64,000 bases of DNA from Aquilaria yunnanensis (lineage: Eukaryota > Streptophyta > Magnoliopsida > Malvales > Thymelaeaceae), in the NCBI GenBank assembly GCA_039654915.1, contig CM077597.1, forward strand, positions 35,252,001 through 35,316,000. The letters are read 5' to 3'. A program made the translations under genes and the position numbers. The notes under the pieces are model-generated. The model was not told where the DNA came from. It ran no database searches and worked only from the letters and a program-made list of their open reading frames with translations. The first letter of the stretch is position 1, and every line of letters starts with the position of its first letter. This document shows, in pieces, positions 13,160-24,929 of the stretch.

Positions 13160-13590
13160 ATTGAGCTAACTCTAGCTTGAACAGCTATCTAAGGCAGCTA
13201 AAAGTAGCTCCCTTTAGCTCAAGTTAGCTCACTTCAGCTATAAGTAGCTCAAAGTAGCTGGACTTCAGCTCAAGTTATCTCAAGTCAGCTCAAGTCAGCT
13301 CACTTCAGCTTCTGGTAGCTGAATGTAGCTAGACTTCAGCTCAAGTCAGCTCACTTCAGCTATAAGTAGCTCAAAGTAGCAGGACTTCAGCTCAAGTTAG
13401 CTCAAGTCAGCTCAAGTCAGATCACGTCGGCTTTTGGTAGCTGAATGTAGCTGGACTTCAGTTCACTTCCGCTGAGAGTAGCTAACTCCAGCTCAAGGTC
13501 AGTTCAGGGAACTAGACCTTAGTTCATGGAGCTTGATTGGAGCTCAGAGGAGCTCAATGGTGCATAAGTAGCACAGTGAGCTAGCTTTCT
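13160..13590. repeat. AGCT-rich minisatellite
   Basis: About 430 bp built from roughly 10-bp units of the form AGCTCAAGTC or AGCTCACTTC. A higher-order period of about 122 bp is visible: ACTTCAGCTATAAGTAGC recurs at 13231 and 13353. Confidence 0.8.
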
Positions 13591-13724
13591 GCCAGCTCAC
13601 CTTGCTTTTAGCTAAAAACCACCAAGAGACACATCTTTTGTGTAAAGGTATGTCTCTTCATCAAAAGAGATGACTATTGGCTAAAAGAACATGTCTTTTC
13701 ATCCAAAGGAAGTGTTCCTTGAGT

Positions 13725-13955
13725 GAAAAGACATGTATATTCGGCCATGAGGGTGGTTGGGGTGGTTATTGCACCAAGAGTGATGTCCTATGACTTCAGG
13801 GGACATGTATATTTGGCCATAAGGTAGTTATGGGGTGGTTATAGGCCAAAGGAAGTGTTCATTTGCTAAAAGACATGTATTTTCGCCATAAGGTAGTTAT
13901 GGGGTGGTTATAGGCCAAAGGAAGTGTTCCTTGGCTTAAAAGACACCTTTCTTGG
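13725..13955. repeat. Tandem repeat upstream of a TATA box (about 69-bp period)
   Basis: Units with GACATGTAT..GGCCAT(A/G)AGG..GTGGTTAT occur about three times; AAGGTAGTTATGGGGTGG begins at 13821 and 13890 (69 bp apart), and an older variant lies at about 13729-13790. The array ends some 25 bp before the TATA box, the position where LTR enhancer repeats are often found. Confidence 0.65.
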
Positions 13956-13980
13956 TGTAAAGTGGTGCCTTTTGGTCATC

Positions 13981-13988
13981 TATAAATA
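13981..13988 (+). promoter_or_regulatory. TATA box (probable LTR promoter)
   Basis: TATAAATA, followed about 40-100 bp downstream by a CT-rich leader. No gene follows, so it most likely belongs to a retrotransposon LTR. Confidence 0.45.
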
Positions 13989-16278
13989 ACCTTTAGAGGC
14001 CAGCCATTTTAAGCACGAATTTGCACTCCATTTGCTCCATTTTCTTGAGAGAAAATTGCTCTCCTCCTATTTCCTTTAGAGGACGAAATATTAAACACTT
14101 CTTGAGAGCATTGTTGGTGGATTTACATAGAGATTGTTCATCTCTATTTCAAGCTTCAAGGCGCTCCTCTAAGATCAAGTTCTCCCTCAAGTTTTTTTTC
14201 GCTAAAGATAACCAAGAAGAAAGGTGCACATCTTTTCTTGGTTTAGTAGCATGTTAGGTTTCATTTTCGTATATTCTTAGTAGCATGCTAGGATTTATTT
14301 AACACAACTTGTATGTGATCTTGACATGTTATATAATATGTTATGCATGCCTATATTCATGTTGAATTCAAATGAATAAATATGCATGTGGCATATACAT
14401 GAGTAGATAACATAAAAGTATGTTATCATAAGATCATAAGATCCTAAAATCTTCATATAAACCTTAGGGTTGAGCCAGTAGGAGTAGAGTCACTGCTAAG
14501 GTTTGGCTTGATTGCCGAATGGCAATAAAAGAACCCAAGCAATAGGAAGGACTACCATGGACCATGGGATAGTCAATGGCTTATGGTCATCATCTCAAGG
14601 TTAAGTGGAGTCCAAAGCCATAGAGTTGACTTGTGGAAGAAGAGAAACTTGACTAGTGAAACTAGCCAAGTAGGTAAAGGACTAAGCCCTAAGTGGAACC
14701 AAAGACCGTGTGGTGATCACCTGTTGTTTATTTTTGTGTCAATAAGCCAGTGGAGCATTGAACTATCAGGTTATAAATGGCCAAGTGATGCTAGAAAGAG
14801 GATGTTTCACCTTAACCATACGAGGTAGTGCCGTAGGAGCGACCATAAAGGAAAGTTGACTATGAATAGTTGGGAGTTGACTCACAAGAAGCCACAAGGT
14901 AAAGTAATCTCCCACTTATTTGAGTACTTTTATTAATAGTCTAAAGTGCCAATTCTAGTATAGGTACAATTATGCTCAGGTCTCCATTTTGTGACCCCGG
15001 TAGTTACCATATTTAACATAGTAGAGAAAAGTCAAGAGTTGGAAGCCTAGTCAGTGAGGATATTGGTTGAGCTAGTTAAAGCCCAAAGTTAAAGCATTTT
15101 ATGTGACCCTAGTGCTTTCAAAAGGAAGGGCTCGTGATCTATGAGATTGGTCAAGGCTTAAGGGTAGGCTTATAACCTTAAGGGATAAGACTAGTCCCAA
15201 GGTGCATAGTGTAGTGCACTAAGTGGGGTTGTAGTGGACGAGCCACCCAAGTGATTTTTCATGGCCAACCACCTCCTGATAGTTAACTAAAGTTAGTTCT
15301 CCCACCAAGTAAGTTGAGTGGATATGGCAAAGCTGAAGGTACATCTTAATGATGAGCGGTTGACACGGTGTAGTTATGGTATGGTAGTTAAGCATGAAAA
15401 GTGGAGATGGTTCTTTGTAACCATAGGCTAAGTGATGGGTGGCTGTGGAAGGGTTACTTGATAGTGTTAGGGACCAAAATGCCTAATAGGTAGTCCAGGT
15501 GTTGAGTAAAGTTGGAGGCACGTCAAAGCATAGTGTAGGAGCCGAGGTGCCTAGTTGGCTACCTAGCCAAATATGCCTTGGTTGGCCTAAGATCGGGTAG
15601 CATGCTGCAACTCAGCTAAGGACCCTATAAGTGCTCTGGACATAGGGTGAGTATTGGTGGTCAAGCAGCAAGTAAACTAAGGAAATGCCCGAAGAGCTAA
15701 TCAGGCATGTGTAGGGTATTATGCTCCGAGTACAGGAAAGTGAAAAGACTGAGTGTGTAGGCTTCAAGCTCTTAGAATACTATGAGTAGAGCAGCTGAAG
15801 CCTCAAGACCTTCGACTTGGGTAACCTTTTGGTATCTATATCACCGAGTGCTAGGTGGCCTAAGTCGAATGGCACGGATAACGCCTAAGGGCTGCTAACT
15901 GGTTAGAGGTCTTGGCACTTATGCCAGAGAGGTTTTCTCTTGTAGGCATGCAAGTGTAAGGGGTTCTAGAGTAAAGAAAGCAGTAGGATCATCATGCTCG
16001 GGTAGTGTACGGGTATCCTACCTGGTGCACCGGTATACCTGATGCATAAGGGCCATCCGAGGGGAGCATTAGAAGACTTGTAGTCTAGGGTGGTTGGGAC
16101 TTGCAACTCTCGGTGGTTCATTCATTCGGAAGATCCCTAGACTATGGTGGAGCTTGGAGAGGAGTATGCCTTAAGGTCCTATCAATGTATGTTGAGATGC
16201 CATAGTGCACTAGTGACACACTTAGTCTAGTGATTATTTGGGGTTGTTGGGTACCAATCGTAGAGTAATGACCTAATT

Positions 16279-16550
16279 GTCTAAGAGTTAGTAGACAAGT
16301 TTCATACTTGTTAAGCTAGATTGCACTAAAGGGTTTGGTACAGGAGTATGGGTGCGAAACCTAGAGTGGAACTTTTTCAGTGTGAGTGTTAATAGACAAG
16401 TTTAACTTGTTAAGTTAGCTTACACTAGTGAGTTCTGGCACAAAGCAGGGGGTGAAGGAAAGTCTATTAGTGCTGAACTTTCACTAAGGCCCTATTAGTG
16501 TAAGGGTAGTGGACAAACTTTTAAAAGCTTGTTAAGCTATCTTACACTAG
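16279..16550. repeat. Three related stem-loop units
   Basis: Units at about 16279-16331, 16377-16427 and 16493-16550. Each has an inner hairpin of the ACAAGTT..ACTTGT kind (ACAAACTTTTAAAAGCTTGT in the third). In the second and third, outer arms AGTGT(G/A)AG and CTTACACTA can extend the stem. Confidence 0.6.
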
Positions 16551-16959
16551 AGGACTCAACATAGAGTTTATGATGGAGGAGTCATGACATTGGATTTGTT
16601 GGGATAGCTTGCAGTAGTCAACTATCCTTTAGCAGTACTGTGTGCTTAAGGTAGGAAGAGGCCATACCATAGTCTTCAAGGATAAAAATTACAATAAGGT
16701 GTTCGGGCTGAGCAAGGATAGGCTAAGGTGGGGAGAACAGTGAGCAGTAATTAGACTACAGTTGGGAGTGAGGACAAAGAAGGGCATTGACCACGGTACC
16801 TCTACGACACAGGGCCCGACTCAAGTGCCCGAATGGCATAGTTGACCGAGTTGGGTGGTTTGACACCAAGTGGGTTGTTGTGTGTTCGACACCCCTTGGT
16901 AGGTTTGGTCAGGATATGTTGCCACCATATCCTAGTATAGTGTCTTAAGGTGGGGAGAA

Positions 16960-19450
16960 TGTTATAGCCCTCCTAGCGGAATGCTCAGTGAGCTAGGTAA
17001 ATTCATAAATCCCTAGTTTAAATGCCTTAATTAAAGGTGAATTAGCAAGATCAAGTAAGTTATTAAAGGCTTAGCAAGTTTCCGAGTGGTTTATGGCACT
17101 AAGTTTTGCCCAGGCACAAAATGGTCATTTTGCAGTTCGGAGGGTCGGGACGAGTCCCAGGAGTAAAAATGATGCTTTTAAAGCCCGAAGCCTAAGTTAG
17201 CAAAGTTTGCCAAAACTTTTAATTACCTAGCTATTATTTGGGGAAAGGGTATTTTTGCAACTTTTCAAAAAGTTTGGGAGGATGAGGAGATTTTGTGTTT
17301 AAAACACATTTGGGGGGCAAATTTCTGCCACTATTCATCCATTTTGCAGCCCAATTTTTCAGCCCTCTCTTTCCCTCTCAATTCCTTCCCAAATCTTCAT
17401 CCAATCCATGATTTCTTTAAGGAATTCAAAGTCTTTCTTGGTACCCATAAGGAGGATGGCTTGTTTTATGCTTCTTTTGTTGTTTTCAAGCTTGTTGGGC
17501 GATATCATGCTTGGGCTTGCTTGAATTCGTGAGGTAACTCATTGTTCTTACACTTCACATGTTTCTTGAGCTTAATTAAGCTTGGGTTTTGTTGGGTTTG
17601 TGCTAATTTAGTACCATTAACCTTGTATTGCTTTGGAACCTAGGAAAATTCTTAGTAGAGCCTTGGATTGTGTTGTTCTTGGCTTGTGGAGCTTGATTGT
17701 TGCTAGTTCAAGGTTAATTGAGTACTGGAGCCTAGGCGCCAGGAGCACCCTACTCCACAGGACTGAAAACATATGTTGGGCGCTATAGCGCCGAACGGTG
17801 CCTAGGTGCCAGAGCCCCGTGCCCTGAACCCAGAAAATGCCTCTTAAGCCTCTTTGGAGGCTTCCAAAAGCTCCCAAACAAATTTAGGATGCCATCCCAT
17901 TTTGTAAACTTGCAAGATAGATTTCCTAGGCCATAATGCACCATTCATTCCAAGCTTGCAACATACACAAACATCACACTAAGCTTGGAAACTCAGGTAG
18001 TCCAACACAACCAATGCCATCCACTAGCTAACACCATTCACTAATTCACATGAATTCTAATTCCATGTTGTAGTGTTTTTACCAAAACTTTTGGCTCTGG
18101 TCTCCGATTGAGGATATTCAAATTTCCATGTGAAGCTAAAAGGAAGGGTTATCATTTCCATGCTTTTCCCACTCATGGTTTAGCCCAGGTTTAATGGTGT
18201 TTTCACTCAAAGTGAGAGGACACTTGGACATATTAGAGCACCATTAGTTAGGTAAAAGGTTTAGTACCATCGGGAGCCTAGTTCAACCTTTGGGTTTGAG
18301 GTCTGGACGTGGAAACCTTAGTTCACCTAGAATTTATGATTCCAACGGTGACCATTGCCACTCCACTAGGATGAACCAAGTAATGGTGGATAGGTATGTG
18401 CCTTAAGTGAAGGTTTAGTGCACTTGTAGCCTAAGCAAGGTTACTTGAGGCATAAGGGAAAGCCTAGTGCACTCTTGGTAGGGGTTTAAGGTGAAAGCTT
18501 AGTGCGCAAGTAAGCTAGACAAGTCTAAGGACTTCAGGTACTATGTGGAGGCTTAGTACACCTAGTGAGTTCCTTGGAACTCAAGCAAGCTGCATCCACC
18601 ATGTTCACCTGCACAACAATCAAAAGAAGTTTAAAGTTACTGTGTCGGTAAGCTAAGGCTTACTAGGAGTGAGTTAGGGGCCAAAACTTGCTAAGCACAG
18701 AATGACGCCCGTGAAAGGACTAGGAAGATGAAGGGTCCTAAGGGACTCAAATGTATGCGCATATGTTAGACCCTCAGACTGCAAGCGCGTGCAGTAGATT
18801 TTGATATATCATATATATGTTTGTCCTCAGTAGTTTTCTTGTAGGTTGAAGGATCCTTTATAGAGAATCATTGATTCTCACTCCTTTACTCTTTGTTGTG
18901 CAGATATGTTCTGCAAGGCTGGCAACCATTAAAGGTTGTTGAGCTAGGCTCACGAGCAAGTATACAGTTTATTTGAATCTTTAGGATTCTAGTTTGTGGT
19001 TTGCTTGCTGGTTGTGTTATAGTACTAACTACAGTTGTCTTTTGGCTGACAGAGGCTAGTAAAGCATAAGGGAGGGCTTTTGAGGCTTACCACTAGGAGT
19101 TTGCTCTAAGGTGGAAGCTTAGTTATGGATCTCAGTAGAGTTGTTCAGTTTACAGTTTTCATACACAAGTTTGCCTCCGATGTTCATGTATGAGTAGTGT
19201 ACTCTAGAGTCGCTCTTGGGTGTGAGCATAGTTTATTTTTGCTTGGATTTTTACATGCGGTTGATTATGTGTAGTTAATCACATAAATGCTTTGTATGCT
19301 TTGATGGTTTTGATGTTCAATTATAATGAAATGGCATGGCAACATTTTATGGTTTTATTACCTATTTAATCATTCAAGTCAAAGCATTTACCCATGCATG
19401 ATTGTATAGTACGTTAATTAACTAAAAGCATGAAGGTTTTAACTAGTGTG
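16960..19450 (+). repeat. LTR-like block (start supported, end not defined)
   Basis: Starts TGTTATAGCCC straight after a polypurine-like stretch. It carries features seen in Tekay-type LTRs: a CT-rich stretch after 17330, a GC palindrome at 17779-17792, and ACTCACTCCTT..TTGTGCAG near 18880. No coding sequence is recognisable. The right border is lost against the truncated pol fragment beginning near 19455, and no partner LTR was found in the window. Confidence 0.45.
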
Positions 19451-19454
19451 CACA

Positions 19455-22250
19455 TAATCAATTAGCCAATTGCGACTAGTGTGGGACAAGTTCCCATAGG
19501 CTTCCTGGCCAGGTCCATGAGGGGTCATGTCAGTTTCACTATGGCGAACTCCAGTTCTCTTTGTAAAAAAAAAAAAGCATGGATCATTGAGACTATGCAT
19601 TGACTACAGGAAACTTAATGTAGTGACTATCAAGAACAAGTATCCACTACCTAGGATTGAGGATCTATATGATCAACTCAAGGGAGCTAAGATCTTCTCC
19701 AAGCTAGATTTATGATCTAGATACTTCTAGTTTAGAGTAAAGGAATAGGACATTCCTAAGACTGCATTCAAGACTAGATATTGGCTTTATGAGTACATAG
19801 TCATGCCATTTGTTTTGACTAATGCCCTACCTGCTTTCATGGACCTGATGGACAGGGTGCTTAAACCATATCTGGAAAAATTTGTGGTTGTGTTCATTGA
19901 TGACATCCTAGTGTATTCCAAGGATGAAAATGAACATGAACACCATTTGAAGATTGTCTTAAAGACTCTGTTGGAACATCAGCTTTATGCCAAGTTATCT
20001 AAGTGTGAATTCTAGATAAGGAATGTGTCTTTCCTAGGGCACATCATAGATGCACAAGGCCTTAAGGTAGACCCTGAAAAGGTCAAGGCAATGGAAGAAT
20101 GGGAAGGACCAAAGACTGTAAAGGAAATCAGAAATTTCCTAAGATTGGCTGGCTACTACGGAAGATTTTTATTAGGATTTTCCATGATTGCCTCAATTCT
20201 TACTCATCTGACCAATAAGGGTCAAAGATTTAAGTGGACTAAGAAATGTTAAAAGAGTTTCTAGGAGTTCAAGAAGAGGTTGATTGAAGCTCCAGTATTG
20301 ATTCTTCCTGATCCAAGCAAGCCCTACATCATCTATATAGACGCATCTAGATGTGCGTTAGATTGTGTACTTATGCAAGATAGAAATGTCATTCCTTGTG
20401 GGTCAAGGCAGTTGAGACCCCATGAGCAAAATTATCTTACCCCTGAACTAGAGCTAGCAGTAGTGATTTTTTCTTTGAAGCAATGAAGACACTACTTGAT
20501 GGGTAGTTCCTCTATGATCTACAATAACCATAAAAGACTAAAGTACTTGTTCACTCAGAAAGAGTTGAACATGAGGCAAAGGAGATGGTTAGAGTACATT
20601 AAGGACTGTGATTGCAGTATAGAGTACACAGAGGGTAAAGGCAATCTAGTAACAAATGCCTTGAGTAAGAAGTACATGAGTCTTCTGAAAGCAGGATCCA
20701 TAGCTGATCATGATAAGCAGAATAGTCTGCTATGCTTGTGGCATAAATGGGATAAGTGGGAGGAAGCCCAAATATACACATTGACAATCTAATCAGAATG
20801 GATTGAAGAGGTTAGAAAGGCACAAGAGATAGATCCTGTTTTGAAAGGATATCAAGAGAAGAAAAAGGTTCCTTTTATGAATCCTTTGCCTACAAGCAAG
20901 GATTACTGTACTTCAAGGACCGAATCTATGTGCCTAAAAGGCCAAAGCTTAAGGATAAAATATTTGAAGAAGCTCAGACAAGCAAGTTGAACATCCATCC
21001 AGGAAGTGAGAAAATGTATAAAGACTTGAAGACTCACTTCTAGTTCCCAAATATGAGGAGAGACATAGTTACTTATATCTCCAAATGTGCCACATGCTAG
21101 AGGGTAAAGGTAGAGCACCAAAAACTAGCAAGTACCCTACAGACTCTACCTATACCAATGAGGAAGTGGGGCAACATAACCATGGACTTTTTAACTAGGT
21201 TGCCTATGACCATATTAAGGCATGATACAATCTGGTCATTGTGGATAAGCTAACCAAATGTGCCCACATTTTACCTATGAAACTCACAGATTTTCTAGAG
21301 AAGTTAGCTTAGATGTATATCCAAGAGATAGTGACGCTACATGGAATACCAAATTCCATTGTATCTGATAGAGATCCAAGATTTACAGCTCGGTTTTAGA
21401 GTGCTTTTCACAAAGCACGAAGTACCAAAATCCACTTGAGGTGCCTATCACCCTCAGACTGATAGGCAAACTGAATGGCTGATATAGATACTAGAAGACA
21501 TCCTCAGGAGTTGCGTGTTGGATTTCCAAGGTGAATAGACCAACACTTGCCATTGGTGGAATTTTCTTATAAGAATAGTTATCAGAGCACCATTGGCATG
21601 ACACCTTATGAAGCATTATATGGAAGAAGGTGCATGACACCCCACTATTGGGTGGAAGCCTCAAATAGGCTAGAGTTGGGTCCCCCAAAATTATTGAGGA
21701 AACTACTACCAAGATCAAGACGATTCAAGAAAGATTAAAGGCATCCAATAAAAGAACCACAGCCTACGTGAATAAAAGAAGTAGAGACTTGGAGTTTGAG
21801 GTTGGTGACAATGTTTGGCTAAAAGTTGAAGCAACCAAAGGCACTGTTAGATTTGGTAAAAGAACCATGTTAGCTCCAAGCTATATAGGGCCTTCTGAGA
21901 TCTTGAACAAATTTGGCAAGGTAGCATATAGGTTACCTCTACTGCCAAGCATGTCAAGTGTTCATAATGTTTTCCACATCAGTATGCTTAAGAAGTGTCT
22001 GTTGGACACAAAGCATGCTATTTTAGTGGAAGACATACAGTTGGAACCTAACTTGACATATGAAGAGAAACCTATAGCTATCTTACCCAAGGATACTAGA
22101 AGGTTAAGAAACAAGCTCATTCCCATGGTTAAAGTTCAATGATCACACCACTATGAAAGAGAAGAAACTTGGGAAACTGAGGAAGACCATATGGAAAGGT
22201 ATCCTACAGAATACTTGAAGCTAAACGCCATTTTGGAAGACCAAAATTTT
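19455..22250 (+). pseudogene. pol: Truncated pol: RT (partial), RNase H, integrase, chromodomain
   Basis: RT from about 19455 (PVLFVKKK near 19551, LCIDYRKLN near 19594, and an intact [12 protein letters not shown] near 19897). RNase H follows from about 20280, where the usual YTDAS box reads YIDASR. The integrase zinc region lies near 20960-21120 (NIHPG, CATC). The core is badly broken around 21180-21540, but QTDRQTEW and then FSYKNSYQSTIGM remain. A chromodomain-like C-terminus ends near 22250 (EETWETEED). At least ten stops or frameshifts interrupt it. The poly-A run at 19566-19577 inside a KKK-coding stretch is a likely slippage site. It cannot make a functional protein. Confidence 0.85.
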
Positions 22251-22265
22251 TAAGGGGGGGAAGAT

Positions 22266-24723
22266 TGTTACCACCTCCCAAAAATAGGAGAATTACAAGT
22301 GTGGCATAATGGTAAAAAAAACCAATATATTCTGTAATTATCTTCATAGTGATTAAAGCATGAGGGGTAAAAGGTATAATGAACACCTCCTTAAAAGTGT
22401 TCTAATTTGGCAACATGACCCCCAAGAAAAACCTTAAGGATTGCTTGTTTTTCAAGTAACCTATGGACCATTTTGTAAGATTTTGGAAATTCGGGTACTT
22501 AATTGCAAAACTCTTAAGAAAGAGGATTGGAGAGTTATGGGGAGGATATGAATGGTATGAGAGTGCTATTGGAGGACAAACTTACTCATGGAAGACAAGT
22601 TTGGACAAAGGAAACACTAAAGGCATTGAGGTCCTAAATGTCTTATTGTAAACCTTAAGGTGTTCAACCTTTTGACTTAAGTCAAATGGTGGAATTGTGG
22701 GGTTATCCCACCATGGGGGAGGCGGCTATGGCTTGATAAATAGTCAAAAAGGTGGGCAAAATGTGGACTAATAAGTTTAGGACAAAGAAATCTTGCTTAT
22801 GGGTAAAGTAAATGACATAAAGCATGATTAAGGCCAATAAGGATGATTAGTGTCCTAAAGCTAATTTAAGAAGCCAAACTCAATTTTTCTTCTCTCATAT
22901 TTGACCCAACCAGCCACCACCCTCCTCCACACTTCTTCCATAGCTCCTCCATAGCCACCATACCTCTGAGATTGAAATTGAAGGCAAAAGGAAGTAACTG
23001 GAAGCAAACTAGAGCTATTGCTTAAATACTTTAAGGATTAAGCTTCAAATTTAGCCTACTCATCTTGGTAAAGTTTCTCTTGCTCTCATGGATTGTTTAC
23101 TGTATTTTCAAGCATCCATGGAGCTAGGGCTAAGCTTGGAAGAGAGCCATGACCTTCATGAACCAAGCTTAGTGAGGGGAGTGCACTTATTGAAGGTTTT
23201 GTGACCTAGTTTCAAGTGCACAATGATGGGAATGAAGTGAGGGTTTCTAGAGCCCAAAGTTAGTATTGACTAGTGTTAAACTCCTCCTAATACAAGGCAT
23301 TACTTAAGTTTCTTGCATGTTTTATGGACTAACCTATGTTTTATGTTGCTGCCGCATTTCATGTGTTTGTTGGTTGTGAATGGCTACTGCATTTGGTTGC
23401 TATTTCTTGTATATATGCATTGTGGCTTTGTGTTTTAGTGTATTTTTATGCAGGTTTTAATGAGGGTCAGATTTCCATAAGAAACCAAGTGTTTTCTTTA
23501 CTAAGTTTCACAATACTAAGTTTTACAATGAAACTTACTCCCCTCCATTCTGCCATTTCAGCTCCAGCGAAAAGATCACGTTCAAACTGACCTCTGTGGT
23601 TTGAGTTTTGATCTGAAATTTTAGGTACATTAACTTATATGTGTCTAGTCATGATCTGGAAATTTTTGTTATTTTAGGAACACATTTGGTATTTTTAGTG
23701 ATGGTGCTTATTGTATTATGCAGCAGCTGTCCAGCATCCTGTTTCTGGAGTCCATTGTATCTCAGGCACTCCTATAACTTAGGGTGTATATTTAGCTAAG
23801 TTAAGACCATTATGTAGTGCATGTATGCATTTACATGTATTGTATGTAAAATGAGACAAATATGTGAACATTTGAGTAATGTTTTGGCTATGTATGTGAT
23901 GTGCTACAAAGCTGCCTAAGTGTGAATGATAGGCTGCTTACTTGTAAATTCTGCTTTGGCCAGATAAAGTTTCTAGATGCAAGAAAATATAATTCATATG
24001 TGTATTAGACATGTATGGGATATCCTTGGAGAGCTTACCCCTTGTAAATGAAGTGTTTGCACACTTATAAAATTTTGTATGGGCAAAATGGTCATAAAGT
24101 GACCAGAATTTTGACTCTGCACTTAAAGTTCTATATCTCCCTATGTAGAATGAATCTCGGTATGAAATTTTTACCACACCTACAAAACGTCTATAGGTTG
24201 AACTGGGATTTTGAATTTCTAAATTTGGAGCCCTGTAGCCAAAGATATAACATTGCAAATTGGCTAAGTTACTGTTTATTTGGTTAGAATTTTGTAACCA
24301 ACTTAAAAAATCCATAACTTGGTCCATAGGTGGACTATTAATGTAAAACCAAATTCATCGATTTGCTTAAAGACTCTACTTGGTAATGAAGCAAATAAAA
24401 TAGGGGGTTAGATAGCTAGATTAATACAATCATTTTGAAGAAGTTTCAAGAGCAGTGGCTGGTCACTTACACTTAATAAGATTGCCTAATGTGTGGTAAC
24501 CAAGATTAAGACTTGTGCTAGTGTTTTCCTTCCTTACTGCCATGGTGTTCATAAAATGTGAATATGTGTGTAATGTTTGGACCAATATGCATGCATTTAC
24601 ATAGTGCCCAAGAGGGTCACTTAGGTATGCACACTAAGGGTATTGTTCTTATGGCCTACATAACTGGGAGTTTTAAATGTACATTTTTGGCACCATAATT
24701 GGACTACCCTAGAGTGGGTAACA
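22266..24723 (+). repeat. 3' LTR of the truncated chromovirus (2458 bp)
   Basis: Begins TGTTACCACC after the polypurine tract and ends GGGTAACA. It aligns along its whole length with the solo LTR at 1042-3522, with clearly more differences than a recent pair. The following bases are CCATA; the matching 5' flank cannot be tested because the 5' end is missing. Confidence 0.9.
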
Positions 24724-24929
24724 CCATAGCATGTTGAACATTTATTATACATTGTTATCTCAACTGTTGAATCCAAATTCATTAATATTCAATCAAATAA
24801 CATAGTGAATTGTCATGCATAATCAATCATCACAAAGAACTTCAATGCCAAACAAAAATTTTTGTGGTTCAAGTATATGTTAGACTTTCTAAACTACTGA
24901 AAGGTTTCTCGGAGGTCTGTGATGTGCTA
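24724..24929. other. Short stretch without recognisable features
   Basis: AT-rich DNA between the 3' LTR and the decayed Tat remnant; nothing recognised. Confidence 0.5.

Larger units (their letters stand above)
12656..16959. other. Non-coding region flanking the chromovirus; probably part of an older LTR element
   Basis: I find no gag or pol motif in any frame. It contains a TATA box with a pyrimidine-rich leader (13981 onward), two minisatellite blocks (13160-13590 and 13725-13955) and three stem-loop units (16279-16550). It ends in a purine-rich AAGGTGGGGAGAA directly before TGTTATAGCCC at 16960, which looks like a polypurine tract and LTR start. It may be the internal or LTR part of a non-autonomous LTR element; this is inference. 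Confidence 0.45.
19455..24723 (+). mobile_element. 5'-truncated chromovirus with a complete 3' LTR
   Basis: Plus-strand Ty3/gypsy fragment. The pol homology begins abruptly in the middle of RT (remnants of QL..LLDKGFIRP near 19460-19500), so the 5' LTR, gag, protease and RT N-terminus are missing. It continues through RNase H, integrase and chromodomain to a polypurine tract (AAGGGGGGGAAGAT, 22252-22265) and a complete 3' LTR (22266-24723) of the same family as the solo LTR at 1042-3522. Many stops and frameshifts show that it is older than the element at 1-12655. Confidence 0.88.

Noticed and set aside
15831..15845. TTTTGGTATCTATAT as a possible iMet-type PBS for an element between 12656 and 19450.
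   Set aside because: Only the first seven bases fit TGGTATCAGAGC, and there is no LTR end next to it.
16960..19450. 5' LTR of the truncated chromovirus at 19455.
   Set aside because: Its 3' LTR (22266-24723) starts TGTTACCACC and shows no alignment with the block starting TGTTATAGCCC at 16960, so they are different families.
19494..19498. CCATA just before GGCTTCCTGGCC matches the CCATA following the 3' LTR at 24724-24728 and looks like a TSD of a 5'-truncated element.
   Set aside because: Pol homology (CAATTG..GGACAAG..ATAGG) already begins some 30 bp upstream of it, and LTR elements do not normally insert 5'-truncated; a chance match of five bases.
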